Below are positions 1 to 8,299 of a stretch of 64,000 nucleotides of DNA, piece after piece; within the stretch, counting starts at the first letter, position 1, and each line of letters begins with the position of its first letter. The DNA is taken from the NCBI RefSeq assembly GCF_001699815.1, contig NZ_MCGB01000097.1:1-64000 (forward strand), written 5' to 3'. The notes beneath the pieces were generated by a model, which did not search any database, was not told where the DNA came from, and saw nothing but the letters and a program-made list of their open reading frames with translations. The stretch is from Ralstonia pickettii. Lineage in GTDB: Bacteria > Pseudomonadota > Gammaproteobacteria > Burkholderiales > Burkholderiaceae. The position numbers and the translations under genes were made by a program.

Positions 1-107
1 TCGATCGCTTGTTGAATCACTTGCCGCGCCCCGTGACGAACCAATTCGTCAAGTCCAAGCCCGACTCCCGATAGACCGACGACTGCTTTTTCCGTATCCT
101 TGCTCAT
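1..107 (-). CDS. IS256-family (mutator) transposase, N-terminal fragment running off the window
   Basis: The minus strand reads 35 codons from an ATG at 105-107 and is still open at base 1. The N-terminus contains the run LDELVRHGARQVIQQAI, which resembles the start of IS256/mutator transposases (acidic-Leu-Val-Arg-x-Gly-Ala-Arg, then Gln-Gln-Ala). Those enzymes are DDE transposases of about 400 residues; nothing of the catalytic core is in view. The element would end somewhere between base 108 and the KfrA-like gene, and its insertion may explain the odd 5' end of that gene. The family call rests on few residues. Confidence 0.55.
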   Translation of the reverse strand, partial: MSKDTEKAVVGLSGVGLGLDELVRHGARQVIQQAI

Positions 108-424
108 GGTGGATGGTTTGATTTTTTGCTGGTTTCCGACTTCGACAATCAGATTCTCAGCTGAAACCTCCACCGCCTTCAACTTCCCGCCTCAACTCCC
201 CCGTACACCACTTTCGACTTTAGCTCCCCCAATTTGAGGCTGAAGGCCTCGAGCCGATGCGCTCCGCGAGGTCGCGGGATCGGGATCGGGCTATCGAAGG
301 ACTGACTTTTCCCCATAAGATCAAGGCCTTACGAAGGGAGTGGAAGTCTAGGATGCCAATTGACAAATTTAATGCGGGCTTACGCCTATTGACGCTATTG
401 CCTCGCTTTCAACGTAATTAAAAT
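108..424. other. Intergenic region holding the right end of the IS256-like element
   Basis: About 317 bases without a convincing reading frame. The segment should contain the leader and right terminal repeat of the IS element, but the other end is outside the window, so the exact boundary cannot be set. A short direct repeat (gggatcggg-type) lies near 278-292. No promoter could be assigned with confidence. Confidence 0.4.
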
Positions 425-473
425 TGTCACTACAGAGCCCGCGTTGGCTCAGTTTCGCCAAACCGTAGTGACA
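425..473. promoter_or_regulatory. Inverted repeat upstream of the KfrA-like gene (candidate operator)
   Basis: A perfect 9-bp inverted repeat, tgtcactac at 425-433 and gtagtgaca at 465-473, is separated by 31 bases and flanked by A and T runs that extend the symmetry. It ends 8 bases before the first usable start codon of the KfrA-like gene. KfrA proteins are known to repress their own promoters by binding inverted repeats, so this is a natural operator candidate. It could instead be part of the IS end. Confidence 0.45.
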
Positions 474-481
474 TTTTTATT

Positions 482-1327
482 TTGTTCTACGCCGAGCAAA
501 TCAAGCCGACGCTAAGCGCAGTGCGCGAGCGGCTGGGCACTGGCAGCATGAACACCATCCACCGCCATCTGGTTACTTGGCAGGGTCAACAAAAGCCTGC
601 CGCGCGCAAGATTGGCGATCCGAACCCCCGCCTGCTGGCCGCACTGGGCACCGAGTTTTCGCGGGTGGCCGAGGACGCCGCGGCCGACGCCGAGGCCGCA
701 CTGGCGCAGGTCATGAGTGAAAACGCGGTGCTGGCCAGCACTGGCGAGGCTCTGGAAGCTGAACGCGACGCCCTGACGCAGGAGCTGCAGCAGGTTGCGA
801 CAGAGCGCGACAAGCTTGCCGGCAAGGCGGCCGAGCAGGCAGCAGAGATCGAACGCTTGAATGCAGAGTCGGAGCGGGAGCGCGGCGAACTCGCCGCCGT
901 TCGTCGGGCGCTCGCGCAAGTGGAGTTGCGCCTGGAAGCGCTGCCACACTTGGAGCGCGAACTGAGCGAACTGCGCGCCCAACTGGCGGCGGAACAGGCC
1001 GCCCGGGTCGCTGCCGATCGCACAGCCGCCGTCGCCGATGCGCAGCGTGAAGCTGCTGACATCGCCCGAATCCAGGCCAACGAGCGCTTGGCCAACGCCG
1101 AATCGCGCGAGCACCAGGTGCGTGCCCAACTGGCTGAAGCGCAGGCCGCGCATGAGCGCACCCGCGAGAAACTAACCGAGGTCGTCGGTCTTGAGGCCGG
1201 TGCCCAGGCCGAGTTGCGAATGCTGCGCGAGCAAATTGAGGCCGCGAAGCCGACACCAGAGTCGGCACCAGATCAGCAGACCGGTCAACCGCCGAGCAAA
1301 CCAAACTCACGGCGCAAGGGGGCGTAG
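482..1327 (+). CDS. kfrA: KfrA-like plasmid DNA-binding coiled-coil protein, shortened N-terminus
   Basis: Residues 8-35 contain PTLSAVRERLGTGSMNTIHR, the signature of the KfrA N-terminal DNA-binding domain. From about residue 55 to 260 the protein is an almost continuous Glu/Ala/Arg/Gln-rich coiled coil, as in IncP KfrA, which autoregulates and supports plasmid stability. The usual family member has 15-20 more residues before the PT-x-x-AVRERL motif. Here the only plausible start is TTG at 482, since the frame closes at 419-421 with no ATG or GTG in between. The start may therefore have been damaged by the adjacent IS insertion, or a rare start codon (ATT at 473 or 479) may be used. Overlapping antisense frames are shadows of the repetitive coiled coil. 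Confidence 0.75.
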   Translation: MFYAEQIKPTLSAVRERLGTGSMNTIHRHLVTWQGQQKPAARKIGDPNPRLLAALGTEFSRVAEDAAADAEAALAQVMSENAVLASTGEALEAERDALTQELQQVATERDKLAGKAAEQAAEIERLNAESERERGELAAVRRALAQVELRLEALPHLERELSELRAQLAAEQAARVAADRTAAVADAQREAADIARIQANERLANAESREHQVRAQLAEAQAAHERTREKLTEVVGLEAGAQAELRMLREQIEAAKPTPESAPDQQTGQPPSKPNSRRKGA

Positions 1328-1431
1328 CAACGCCGCTTACCTACCCACTGGGCGGCACGGCCCCCCTCTGCATTGCGCCCTGCCCGCCATACAGTCCTTC
1401 CCCTAGCCCTCTTCACATCCGGAGTCATCGC

Positions 1432-2382
1432 ATGCTGCGGTCGTTTGGCCTGGTTGACCAATTTCGCACACTGGCGGCATTCGTTTGTGCCGCCACCCTC
1501 GCCTCCACACCGGCTATTGCACAGGATGGCGTACCCGCACTCGCAATCACCGCGCCGAACGGGGCCAAAAGCGTGCTGGTCGCCACTCTCCACGTCCCCT
1601 ATCAGGGCATGCGCCAGCCGGCGATGTCGGTGCTCCAGGGCGCCACAAGTTTTGTCATTGAAAGTTCGAGGGCCCAAGGTCCACAGCCTGTCGAACTCCA
1701 GGGCGCCGATCTACTGGACCCCGAGGTGTTTGCTGGTCGGGCCTCTCGTGCACCATGGGCCCGGTCATTGACCGATACACAGGTTGAATTTCTTCAGCTG
1801 CGCGCGAAATGCGCAGCACCTCAACGTCCCGACCTGGCCATCGAAATGCTGCAGCACAAGAGTCCGCGTATGGCCGCCGCGTACGCTTGGATTCCCTGCA
1901 CAGAATTGAGCAACCTGTCCAGAGACGCGATATTCGCGATAGCGGCACTGCGCTACAACGTAGCGATAGTGCCTCTCGAAGATCAGACCGACTTGGAAAA
2001 CCGGCGACGCGCGGTCCCGGATCGGATCTATTGGCGCCTGCTGATGGGCGGCTTGAACATCGCCCGCCAGCGAGAGGATTTCCGTCAAGCTGTTATCGCA
2101 TTCAATCGCGGCGACTATGAGAGGATCGCCGCTCTCGCGAGTCTGGGTAACGAATCTCCAGAGGATGCGGCGATCTATCACCGCCTGATGGTCCACGACC
2201 GCAATTTGTCCTGGATGCCGCGCTTGCGCCAAGCCCTCGACGCCGGCGGCGCGGTGGTCGCGGTTGGTGCTGCTCACCTGCCAGGGTCCGACGGACTCAT
2301 CGCACTCTTGCGAGCGGACGGCTACCAAGTCAACGACATTCTGCTGCCGAATGACACAGCAATGGAGATGCAAGCACCATGA
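1432..2382 (+). CDS. TraB/GumN family protein
   Basis: A 316-residue protein with a hydrophobic N-terminal segment ending in Ala-rich sequence (about residues 13-30), suggesting export. The TraB/GumN hallmarks are visible: a strand with LVATLHV near residue 40, a conserved RN-x-x-W (HDRNLSWMPRL) near residue 257, and the C-terminal VVAVGAAHLPGSDGLIALL followed by GYQV. Members are thought to be membrane-associated or periplasmic hydrolase-like proteins; the founding plasmid member was linked to pheromone shutdown in Enterococcus, but proteobacterial members have no settled function. The stop overlaps the next start (ATGA), so the two genes are probably co-transcribed. Confidence 0.75.
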   Translation: MLRSFGLVDQFRTLAAFVCAATLASTPAIAQDGVPALAITAPNGAKSVLVATLHVPYQGMRQPAMSVLQGATSFVIESSRAQGPQPVELQGADLLDPEVFAGRASRAPWARSLTDTQVEFLQLRAKCAAPQRPDLAIEMLQHKSPRMAAAYAWIPCTELSNLSRDAIFAIAALRYNVAIVPLEDQTDLENRRRAVPDRIYWRLLMGGLNIARQREDFRQAVIAFNRGDYERIAALASLGNESPEDAAIYHRLMVHDRNLSWMPRLRQALDAGGAVVAVGAAHLPGSDGLIALLRADGYQVNDILLPNDTAMEMQAP

Positions 2383-3248
2383 TGGATGATGCAATGCATC
2401 GCGCTCAAGATGTCGTCTATGGCCAAGACCAAGCCGCGCAGATGCGAAAGGCACCGGGCCTTGCGCGCATCCGCGCGGCAGCATCTGACTCCAGTTGCAC
2501 GGTATTGGACCAGTCGGTCTGGAAGCGCACTGAGCTGGGCCCGGTCCTTGATCTCCTCACGACTGAAGGATCAACCCAGCGGGTCTACGTCGACGTGCCC
2601 ATCGCCGCCGTGGTTGGCTTAACGCATCGGAATTTCAGCAAGGCCTTGACGTGGCGCGGCATGCTGCAGGACCTGCACGGTTTTGGCTGGGACGAGCGCG
2701 TCATTGACTACTGCGAATCGGAAATCGGCCACCAATCATTTCCCGCCCCTGAGGCAGCGTACGAACTGAAGCTGGCCGCCTACGGCGGGGCTGTGACGTG
2801 CACCAACGGCGTCCACCGCCTGGTCGCGGCCGTGAACTGGTTGGGCGCCACGCAAGGTGAACACGCCGTGCTGCGCAAGGTCTCGGTCTGGTACCGGCCG
2901 ACCGATGCCTCGTTGGTCAGTGCGTTGCGCGCGCTCGAGCAGCAAGGCGCCCGATTGCGTCTCGGCTGCGCCAGAGACGACGCCGGCATCCGCCGTATGT
3001 GGTTCATCGAATCAACCACCGCGCACCGCGTCAGCTATTTCCACGTCACGCCCGGACGCTGCACTCCAATTCAGGTCGGACCGCGCTGGGTGGCAAAAGC
3101 ACGAGCATGGGCGGGCCTAGAGGCCGACGCCGTACATTTCGTGTCGGAGTGGTTCGATATTCCCCCGACCGTTCTCGATACGGTGGTAAAGGATGCTTGG
3201 ATCGACGCGCAGATCCGCGCGCCCCGCTACGAGGCCCCTCTTGACTAA
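2379..3248 (+). CDS. Conserved hypothetical protein, translationally coupled to the TraB/GumN gene
   Basis: A 289-residue soluble protein that I do not recognise. It begins at the ATG overlapping the upstream stop by four bases, indicating coupling. Residues near 137-150 (TNGVHRLVAAVNWL) resemble the NG-x-HR loop of ParB/sulfiredoxin-like folds, but no other ParB motif is clear, so this is only a hint. No signal peptide or membrane segment is seen. Composition matches its neighbours, so it is probably a genuine plasmid backbone gene. Confidence 0.6.
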   Translation: MMDDAMHRAQDVVYGQDQAAQMRKAPGLARIRAAASDSSCTVLDQSVWKRTELGPVLDLLTTEGSTQRVYVDVPIAAVVGLTHRNFSKALTWRGMLQDLHGFGWDERVIDYCESEIGHQSFPAPEAAYELKLAAYGGAVTCTNGVHRLVAAVNWLGATQGEHAVLRKVSVWYRPTDASLVSALRALEQQGARLRLGCARDDAGIRRMWFIESTTAHRVSYFHVTPGRCTPIQVGPRWVAKARAWAGLEADAVHFVSEWFDIPPTVLDTVVKDAWIDAQIRAPRYEAPLD

Positions 3249-3367
3249 ATGAAGACGGTGAGTCCCGTTGTCCAGCACGACTGGCCTTGCTATTCTTCCC
3301 TCGCACGCAGTAGCGCGCACAATTCGCCATCTCGCGATGGTCAACCACCTTGAAATCTACGCACTCC

Positions 3368-3760
3368 ATGGCGACGAAATCCAAGACCGCAGCAAAGAAA
3401 GCCGCACCGGCAAAGAAGACCGCCGCCGCCGCGGCCCCGACCATCAAGCCGCTGAAGGACACCTTCACCAAAGCCAGCCTGGTGAGTCACTTGGCCGAGC
3501 AGACAGAACTTGAGGCCAAGGCCGTGAAGTCCGTGCTCCTGCATCTGGAGAACACCATCCTGAGTGCGCTGCACAAGAAAGGCGCCGGCGAGTTCACGCT
3601 GCCTGGTCTCTTCAAGGTGGTATCCGTGAAGGTACCGGCCACCAAGCGTCGCTTCGGCAAAAACCCTTTCACGGGCCAAGAGCAATGGTTCGAGGCCAAG
3701 CCGGCCAGCGTGCGTGTCAAGGTGCGCCCGCTGAAGAAGGTGAAGGACGCCGCTCAGTAA
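3368..3760 (+). CDS. HU-family DNA-binding protein with Lys/Ala-rich N-terminal tail
   Basis: Residues 1-30 form a Lys/Ala/Pro tail (MATKSKTAAKKAAPAKK...) and residues 40-125 an HU/IHF-like fold with a conserved GAGEFTLPGLFKV stretch and the DNA-binding beta-arm around GKNPFTGQEQWFEAKPA. Such tailed HU proteins are typical of Burkholderiales. They bend and compact DNA and, when plasmid-borne, may act like H-NS-type stealth factors or assist replication. The ATG at 3368 is preferred over the in-frame TTG at 3350 because the tail normally starts MATK. A hairpin terminator follows directly. Confidence 0.88.
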   Translation: MATKSKTAAKKAAPAKKTAAAAAPTIKPLKDTFTKASLVSHLAEQTELEAKAVKSVLLHLENTILSALHKKGAGEFTLPGLFKVVSVKVPATKRRFGKNPFTGQEQWFEAKPASVRVKVRPLKKVKDAAQ

Positions 3761-3783
3761 GTCCTCCGCTGCCATTCGTGCCA

Positions 3784-3807
3784 ACGGGAGGCCAAGCCTC
3801 CCGTTTT
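3784..3807 (+). terminator. Rho-independent terminator after the HU gene
   Basis: A 9-bp stem (acgggaggc / gcctcccgt) with a 3-base loop is followed by TTTT. It lies 23 bases after the HU stop codon. Confidence 0.85.
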
Positions 3808-3809
3808 CA

Positions 3810-4607
3810 TTGGCGCGTGTGCCCAACGCAACCCATGAGGATGTCTTGTCTCTCTTTCCCCAGCGTAGCGCGGACGTGCGCCGCTACAAGTTCATCAATT
3901 GGAACGTCGTACTGAAGCCGGCTCTGCAAGAGAAATTTGAGAAGGTCATCACTGCAGCCGAGCAAGCAGGCTACCTCGAACGGCTATACGTGCGCGTCGA
4001 ACGCGAGCACCGAACTGTCACCCTATTCCCAGGCCAGCATCCGGTGGGCGCTTCGCTGAGAAAACAGGGCTCGACAGCGGCGGAGCACGGAGCCGCACTT
4101 GTGTTCTCTCAAGCCAAAACCGGCAATGTCGCCGTGCTGCTCTATCCGTACGAGTCTGAATTCATGCGGCAGCCCGAAAAGCTCATCGTTTGGCGAGTGT
4201 TCGTGGGCCCGAACGATGTCACACAAAGCGTCATCGACGCAGCCGTGGCCGACGCGTTCCGATACTGGCGCGTATCCAGTGTGCTCGACGGTGGTTCGCG
4301 GTGGGATCGTTGGCGCATCGGAATGCTGCGGCGCCGAGACCGTTACCAATCGGCGGAGAAGGCGATGACGACTCGGCCAAGCCTGGTAGCAAGGGCCGTC
4401 GGCGCGTTCCTTGCCTGGTGGCCTGTTGCTGCCTTCGTCGCGTTTAGTGCCCTCGTGACGGTCGTGACCGGCTGGCACGACTTCAGCGACAAGTTTGGTG
4501 CCGCTTTCCACTCAACATCCACCGCAGCGAAAGAGTCGACGACTACATCAAAGACAGGCCGCGCCAGCGAAGCGGCGGCGGCCCCCTCGACAGCGCAGGA
4601 TCGCTAG
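3810..4607 (+). CDS. Hypothetical membrane-anchored protein
   Basis: Unrecognised protein of up to 265 residues. The first ~170 residues look cytosolic and globular, with aromatic-rich strands (VRRYKFINWNVVLK, VLLYPYE). A single hydrophobic segment lies near residues 198-222, followed by a low-complexity Ser/Thr/Ala tail. The start is uncertain: TTG 3810, GTG 3819, or TTG 3846, the last preceded by GAGG eight bases upstream. It is convergent with the minus-strand gene behind it, and a short hairpin at 4614-4629 separates them. No function is proposed. Confidence 0.55.
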   Translation: MARVPNATHEDVLSLFPQRSADVRRYKFINWNVVLKPALQEKFEKVITAAEQAGYLERLYVRVEREHRTVTLFPGQHPVGASLRKQGSTAAEHGAALVFSQAKTGNVAVLLYPYESEFMRQPEKLIVWRVFVGPNDVTQSVIDAAVADAFRYWRVSSVLDGGSRWDRWRIGMLRRRDRYQSAEKAMTTRPSLVARAVGAFLAWWPVAAFVAFSALVTVVTGWHDFSDKFGAAFHSTSTAAKESTTTSKTGRASEAAAAPSTAQDR

Positions 4608-4613
4608 GCCCGC

Positions 4614-4629
4614 ACCCGTAGTTACGGGT
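4614..4629. terminator. Short hairpin between convergent genes
   Basis: Perfect 7-bp stem (acccgta / tacgggt) with a 2-base loop between the plus-strand gene ending at 4607 and the minus-strand block. No strong T run follows, so terminator activity is only possible. Confidence 0.4.
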
Positions 4630-4804
4630 TCAACCGAACTGGGGGGCGAGGCATCCCTGTTTTCGGGTAGTAGCTGTAGTACACGTCAACAGCGCGGGCC
4701 CAGCAGTCGAGCAACTCGTCCGAGTGGTCGCGTACCCACTTGGCCAAGGCCTCAGCGTTCGGGTGGCTCATTCCGAACGCCGGCGCACCAGTCGCCACGT
4801 CGAA
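4622..4804 (-). pseudogene. Out-of-frame C-terminal extension of the ART-like gene
   Basis: In the frame shifted relative to the preceding gene, bases 4804 down to 4622 encode about 60 residues of ordinary composition (FDVATGAPAFGMSHPNAEAL, then a Trp/Asp/Glu-rich helix and YYSYYP). The in-frame tail of the main gene over the same bases is Arg/Pro-rich and looks like a shadow. A one-base change near 4804-4820 would join both parts into a protein of about 285 residues. A sequencing error, an authentic frameshift mutation and programmed slippage are all possible. Confidence 0.45.
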
Positions 4805-5477
4805 CGCGCTTCGTGTCCAAGCAGAAAGCGAACGCCTTCGCCTTCTCGAAGGGATAGTCGCAGGGCACCAGGGGGTGCAGCGACTGTAGCGTGGCGGCGC
4901 TGGGCACCACAAAGCCTGCGTCATGGAAGTGCTGCCGGCCATGCGCTTCAAAGTCGTAGTCTACGAACCCAGCCGGGCTGTTGTATTCGACCCGCGTAAT
5001 CTCGGAGGCGGTGATCGGCGCAAACGAGAGCCACCACGTGCCTTCTTTGGTTGTGGTCGATTTCAATAAATGCCGCCGTCTCGTGAGAGGCAGACGCCAA
5101 GGATTTTCGACGTATGCGGAAAGGCCCATAAGCTTGGCTTCATCGGGCTTTTCGCCACGACGCGCGTAGTACTCGACAAAGGGCATCAGAGTGGCTGTGT
5201 CGGCCGACATCTCCACCGTCAGGCGCACTCGGGTTTTGTTCATGACGATGCCATTCTTGGGTGCGACCCCATCGACGCGGGTCAGATACTCCATGTCTCT
5301 CGCGGTCAACGTTTTGTCGCCTGTCGTCAGGCCGTGACCATCAGCATCGGGATCCGTCGTCAGCCAGACCACTGAGTTGCGAATGCTTCCGTCACCATGC
5401 TTCACGTGGCCACGCGAAATCCCCATCGAGAGGATCGTTTCGGCGTACGAGACGGACGTGAAATGGTAGAACTTCAT
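4752..5477 (-). CDS. Hypothetical protein with ADP-ribosyltransferase-like motifs; C-terminus probably frameshifted
   Basis: A 241-residue protein starting MKFYHFTS. The N-terminus combines YHFT-x-x-x-x-AETILSMGI with a downstream VVWLTTDP strand, a pattern seen in ART-fold proteins (first-strand His, then a TS/TD motif near 30 residues later). A Glu-containing SEITRVEY near residue 165 could be the third position of an H-Y/T-E triad. This is similarity by eye only. The frame ends at 4752, but a different frame continues with protein-like sequence to 4622 (next feature). It is the last gene of the minus-strand defence-like block, so a toxin or effector role is conceivable but unproven. Confidence 0.5.
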   Translation of the reverse strand: MKFYHFTSVSYAETILSMGISRGHVKHGDGSIRNSVVWLTTDPDADGHGLTTGDKTLTARDMEYLTRVDGVAPKNGIVMNKTRVRLTVEMSADTATLMPFVEYYARRGEKPDEAKLMGLSAYVENPWRLPLTRRRHLLKSTTTKEGTWWLSFAPITASEITRVEYNSPAGFVDYDFEAHGRQHFHDAGFVVPSAATLQSLHPLVPCDYPFEKAKAFAFCLDTKRVRRGDWCAGVRNEPPER

Positions 5478-5563
5478 CCGCGTTCCTTCATCGTTGTGTG
5501 TGTTGATAGTTCAGCAACGCGATTGACCGAATGCGGTGTCAAACGGGTGCCGACAAGCTTTCT

Positions 5564-5782
5564 TCATTCAATTAGTCGCAACTGTCCTAGGCGCTCCAAT
5601 CGCTCGCGGTCGGCCTGATCACTATGCTCCGGTGCGACCGGGTGGGCAGCGCCGCAAATCGTGCAGATCCAAAGCTGCACCCGGTGTGCCGCGTCGAACG
5701 ATGTTACGCCGGCATTTTCGGGAACGTGGTCACGCAGGACGCCACAACTGTTGCAGGCGAGCCATCGTGTGTGGGATCTCAT
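5564..5782 (-). CDS. Small zinc-ribbon protein
   Basis: A 72-residue protein starting MRSHTRWLACNSCG. Two Cys pairs (C-N-S-C near residue 9 and C-T-I-C near residue 40) form a probable zinc ribbon, followed by a charged helical tail rich in Arg, Glu and Leu. The ATG at 5780-5782 is chosen over the upstream one at 5839 because the extra residues are not conserved-looking. It lies between the Mrr-type nuclease gene and the ART-like gene on the same strand, so it is probably co-transcribed with them. Function unknown; small zinc ribbons in such places often bind nucleic acid. Confidence 0.55.
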   Translation of the reverse strand: MRSHTRWLACNSCGVLRDHVPENAGVTSFDAAHRVQLWICTICGAAHPVAPEHSDQADRERLERLGQLRLIE

Positions 5783-5866
5783 GGGAGTGCTTCGAGGGTT
5801 TTGGCCCGTTCGATGATAGCGCGCACGTTCGCAAGGCAAGGTGCTCGCTCATACAGTGAACCAACT

Positions 5867-8299
5867 TCAATGCCGATTTTGGCGCCACTGAGCAAATTGC
5901 TGGCCGTCGATTAGTTCGAAGCCAAACTCGCGCCCGACCTCGGCGGCCCCCGAAGTAAAGCGGCTTGTGGTAATGACGATCCCTTTGCTGGTGCCGCTGC
6001 TGCCGCGATCAGCAAAGGCAATGGCCCCATGCAGTTCACGCACGATTTCCGGGCCGACACTGCGATGCGCCGCCCAGCATTTGCATTGTACGATCCAAGA
6101 TTGGCCGCTCTCGTCAACCGCGTATAGATCGACGCCACCATCGCCATCCCGACTGGCGGCCTGGTGAATCACGCGCAGCCCTCGTTCCCTGAGCAGTTGC
6201 ATACAATCCCGCTCGAACTCAAACCATGCCGGCCGCGCACCTTCTGGCGCGGTTGATACCTCTTCGTAGATCATGCGCGATGCCGAGCGGCTGCGGTAGA
6301 CACGCACCCGCTCAGCCTCCGCCATTGCCCCGCGAGTGTGTGGGCGCACGAATGTGAACCCTTCTGGAAGGTGCATTCCATACCGCTGTGCGAGAAAACG
6401 CTGAGTCGCCGATGTTGTTGCCGCCCGGCGCAGGTGTTGAGTGACAGCGTGTGGGGCACGACCAGATTCGTGCGCGTGTTGTGTCGCCTGCCGTAGATTG
6501 GGCCGGCTATAGCGTACGCGCGGCAGGTACACCACCGTCGTCAAGTCACGGCCACGGCTGCGGCGCGTTGTCGTTCGCGTACCAAACAGCGACTCTCGCT
6601 CCTCCACCACAAGAAAGTCCCGGATGATCGCAGCTGCGATCAACTGCAAGCTCAACTCGGCGTCCGTGTTCCACGTCACTTCGCCATCATCATCGCGCGG
6701 GCGGATCAAGCGGCCACCTGTTGCGCGCGGCGGATCGCTGGCAATGCCAATCGCGACATGGTGGTAGCGCTGCGCTGCGTCGAGAAATTGGCACGCGAAC
6801 TCGCCTTGGTTCTCAAAGATCCGCACCGCCACGAATGGGCCGAACGCCACTTCTACTCGTGCGCCCCACGGGATAGTCCATTGCCGAGCTTCCTGTGCTT
6901 CGCGCAGCATCGCCTGAATCGTCGCTTCAGCTTCGTCTTCGGTGCCATCGAGCGCGACGCCGCGCATGGCTTCACAGACATCCGACAACGGGACCGGAAA
7001 ATCGTTTGGCCCGAGGCGCTGGCCCGCGTCAATGAGGTCCAGCATGTCCAGACCGCTGCGCCACATCTCCTCGATGTCGGACAGCGACGCTTCGAGGTTG
7101 AACGGCGCACTACGCAATTCCAAACCGTGTTGCCCAGTGTTGGCGAACCAGGGCCGGTGGGTGCCGCCCTGCGTGATCTTGTCATCCAACAGAGCAGCCT
7201 CGAACGTCCAACGTGCGGCTTCGGACAACATTTGGTCGCCCGCATCGTTGAGCAGCGGAATCAGCTTGTCGAGCAAACAGAACAGCGCGTACGTGTCATG
7301 CAGCACCTCAACACACGCCCGATACGCAGCTTCCGCATCGGGGGCTGGACCCGCCAATGCTGCCAGCCAACGTCCGATCAATGGCGCACGCGCCACTAGC
7401 ACCCTGCCCTGCTCGGCAATAATGCCCTCACCGAGCCAGTTGCCCTCTTCCGTGACGACCGGTGGTACGCGGTCATATGCCTGTCGCTCTGCAATTCCGC
7501 GCACGAAGCCAGCGGCGAGGCGGCGATTCCGATACACCTGCCTGCCCCATGCGACGCGAGCCTTGTCTGTTGCATTTAGGTCGCCTGCCCAGGGCCCGTC
7601 ATAGTTCAGCTCCGACCAGACGTCTGACGCGGGTTCCGCCCAAAGCGGGATCGCAGGAGCGGCATCGGTTGTGTCAGCCTTTCGTTCGCGCTCGAATGGA
7701 TCGAATCGCTGACCCTCGCGTGACCCCTGCAGTCCAGGCACCGGATGTTGCCATTGCTGCTCCATGCCTTGGAGTGAGGGAGCGGTTTCCCCAAAACCCG
7801 AATGCAACTGCGCCTCAAACCAAACAGTTTGGTACCCCTCCGGCGAAACGGCGATCATGCGAAAGCGACCGCGCTGGCGAATCGCCGCAACCACTGGATC
7901 AGCGCTCGGCCGCATCCACCGTGTGTGGGGATGGGGATTCTTTCCCTCTGTCATCAACGTAAAGGAAAACACCATGGAGGGGGTGTTGTTCCAACGCCAA
8001 CCAATTGCGACGCACGTCCGCTGTCGACGTAGCCGTTGGATGGTGTCACGGTCCTGGGCGATGAACACTATGCAAGCAACGCCATCTTCACCGATCCAGC
8101 CAGGTCCGAAGAACCGTTGACCCACCGAGGTTCCCTTGAACGGCTCCGCCAGCGCTTTGACTTGGGCGGCCGTGGCATGTTCTATCGTCGTGGCAACCGC
8201 GCGCGCCACCGGCACTCGTTCGTTCCGGGGGAATTGCTTAGCAGGTGGGTTTTGGTCGGCGGGCATAGGCGAATCGGCAAGCTCAGTTCGTTGTGCCAT
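5867..8299 (-). CDS. Large protein with C-terminal Mrr-type restriction endonuclease domain
   Basis: An 810-residue protein. Residues about 690-800 carry an Mrr-cat PD-(D/E)xK nuclease: FERDCMQLLRERG, then GDGGVDLYA and WIVQCKCWA, giving Glu, Asp and the Q-C-K catalytic triad. Before it, a basic stretch with EGFTFVRPHTRG is seen in several defence-associated proteins. Residues 1-600 are unrecognised and contain no Walker motif, so this is not an ATP-dependent McrBC-like enzyme. Mrr-family nucleases cut foreign, often modified, DNA. The start overlaps the end of the upstream DUF5677 gene by 17 bases, indicating a tightly coupled pair and probably a two-gene defence module. Confidence 0.75.
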   Translation of the reverse strand: MAQRTELADSPMPADQNPPAKQFPRNERVPVARAVATTIEHATAAQVKALAEPFKGTSVGQRFFGPGWIGEDGVACIVFIAQDRDTIQRLRRQRTCVAIGWRWNNTPSMVFSFTLMTEGKNPHPHTRWMRPSADPVVAAIRQRGRFRMIAVSPEGYQTVWFEAQLHSGFGETAPSLQGMEQQWQHPVPGLQGSREGQRFDPFERERKADTTDAAPAIPLWAEPASDVWSELNYDGPWAGDLNATDKARVAWGRQVYRNRRLAAGFVRGIAERQAYDRVPPVVTEEGNWLGEGIIAEQGRVLVARAPLIGRWLAALAGPAPDAEAAYRACVEVLHDTYALFCLLDKLIPLLNDAGDQMLSEAARWTFEAALLDDKITQGGTHRPWFANTGQHGLELRSAPFNLEASLSDIEEMWRSGLDMLDLIDAGQRLGPNDFPVPLSDVCEAMRGVALDGTEDEAEATIQAMLREAQEARQWTIPWGARVEVAFGPFVAVRIFENQGEFACQFLDAAQRYHHVAIGIASDPPRATGGRLIRPRDDDGEVTWNTDAELSLQLIAAAIIRDFLVVEERESLFGTRTTTRRSRGRDLTTVVYLPRVRYSRPNLRQATQHAHESGRAPHAVTQHLRRAATTSATQRFLAQRYGMHLPEGFTFVRPHTRGAMAEAERVRVYRSRSASRMIYEEVSTAPEGARPAWFEFERDCMQLLRERGLRVIHQAASRDGDGGVDLYAVDESGQSWIVQCKCWAAHRSVGPEIVRELHGAIAFADRGSSGTSKGIVITTSRFTSGAAEVGREFGFELIDGQQFAQWRQNRH

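Noticed and set aside
512-1310. Long minus-strand frames of up to 213 codons opposite the KfrA-like gene
   Set aside because: They arise from the repetitive GC-rich coiled coil, are Arg/Ser/Cys-rich, and lack ribosome-binding sites.
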